DNA from: CAZXEU01 sp964639665
GTDB taxonomy: Bacteria; Bacteroidota; Rhodothermia; Rhodothermales; Bin80
Direction of reading: 5' to 3'
NCBI GenBank assembly: GCA_964639665.1
Contig: CAZXEU010000010.1
Coordinates: 1-6,001 of the forward strand
DNA length: 6,001 nucleotides
Positions 5,948 to 6,001 of this stretch are shown in pieces. The position numbers were made by a program, and so were the translations under genes. The notes under the pieces were generated by a model. The model was not told the DNA's origin, ran no database searches, and saw only the letters and a list, made by a program, of their open reading frames with translations. Numbering within the stretch: the stretch's first letter is position 1; each line of letters opens with the position of its first letter.

Positions 5948-6001
5948 CGCCCGAAACTTCCTTTGGAGGATTGCGGCCGATCATCGGGTATTGCTCCATC
6001 T
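5937..6001 (-). CDS. Possible 3' end of an upstream gene (frame uncertain)
   Basis: Three leftward frames enter the window and any could be the tail of a preceding gene. The first ends in TAG at 5939-5937 and reads MEQYPMIGRNPPKEVSGDEP, overlapping the TIM-barrel start by 11 bases; its codon third positions look the most gene-like. The second ends in TGA at 5946-5944 and would form another ATGA overlap with that start. The third ends in TGA at 5983-5981. None has a recognisable domain in so few residues. The packing of the following genes makes an upstream partner likely, but which frame is real cannot be decided here. Confidence 0.25.
   Translation of the reverse strand, partial: MEQYPMIGRNPPKEVSGDEP
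5957..5964 (-). promoter_or_regulatory. Ribosome binding site of the TIM-barrel gene
   Basis: AAAGGAAG on the minus strand, with a 9-base spacer to the ATG at 5947-5945. It supports that start. I see no promoter in the few bases upstream of it, so transcription probably begins beyond the right edge of the window. Confidence 0.45.

Noticed and set aside
1..6001. CRISPR array, tRNA, rRNA, toxin-antitoxin or phage-defence system
   Set aside because: I saw no regularly spaced repeats, no tRNA T-loop or anticodon-arm pattern, no rRNA core sequence and no defence-type domains.

Overview
The window is bacterial, GC-rich (by eye roughly 55-60% in the coding part) and compact on its right side. All supported genes lie on the minus strand. 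The small N-terminally acylated-looking protein, with a Cys-Asp-Ser-Thr start after its signal peptide and a CPxGG...C pattern, together with the secreted M20D amidohydrolase, recalls lineages such as Gemmatimonadota. That is an impression from protein style only; there is no rRNA or other phylogenetic marker here.

Right side (about 2062-6001): a tightly packed four-gene unit read right to left. It encodes a sugar phosphate isomerase/epimerase-type TIM-barrel protein, a nitrilase-superfamily carbon-nitrogen hydrolase (joined to it by an ATGA start/stop overlap), an exported M20D amidohydrolase of the AbgB type (2 bases further on), and an AlkD-like DNA alkylation repair protein (15-base gap, with its own good ribosome binding site). 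The three enzymes look like one catabolic or detoxifying module: an exported amidohydrolase acting outside the cytoplasm, then an amidase/nitrilase and a TIM-barrel isomerase inside. The substrate cannot be read from the sequence. The start of the unit, or another upstream gene, lies beyond base 6001.

Middle (about 1463-2061): no convincing gene. It holds a striking set of nested perfect inverted repeats (1483-1613), with a further 16-base hairpin inside, directly upstream of the small lipoprotein-like gene at 827-1462. This could be a structured leader, a compound operator or a small hairpin element.

Left side (1-826): the first 54 bases are the start of a leftward gene that resembles a small transposase or IS accessory protein, preceded by a perfect 10-base inverted repeat (69-104). 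The remaining roughly 700 bases, to the end of the lipoprotein gene, show no gene I can support. They look like an insertion-sequence edge followed by non-coding or decayed DNA.

I found no CRISPR array, tRNA, rRNA or recognised riboswitch, and no defence system.
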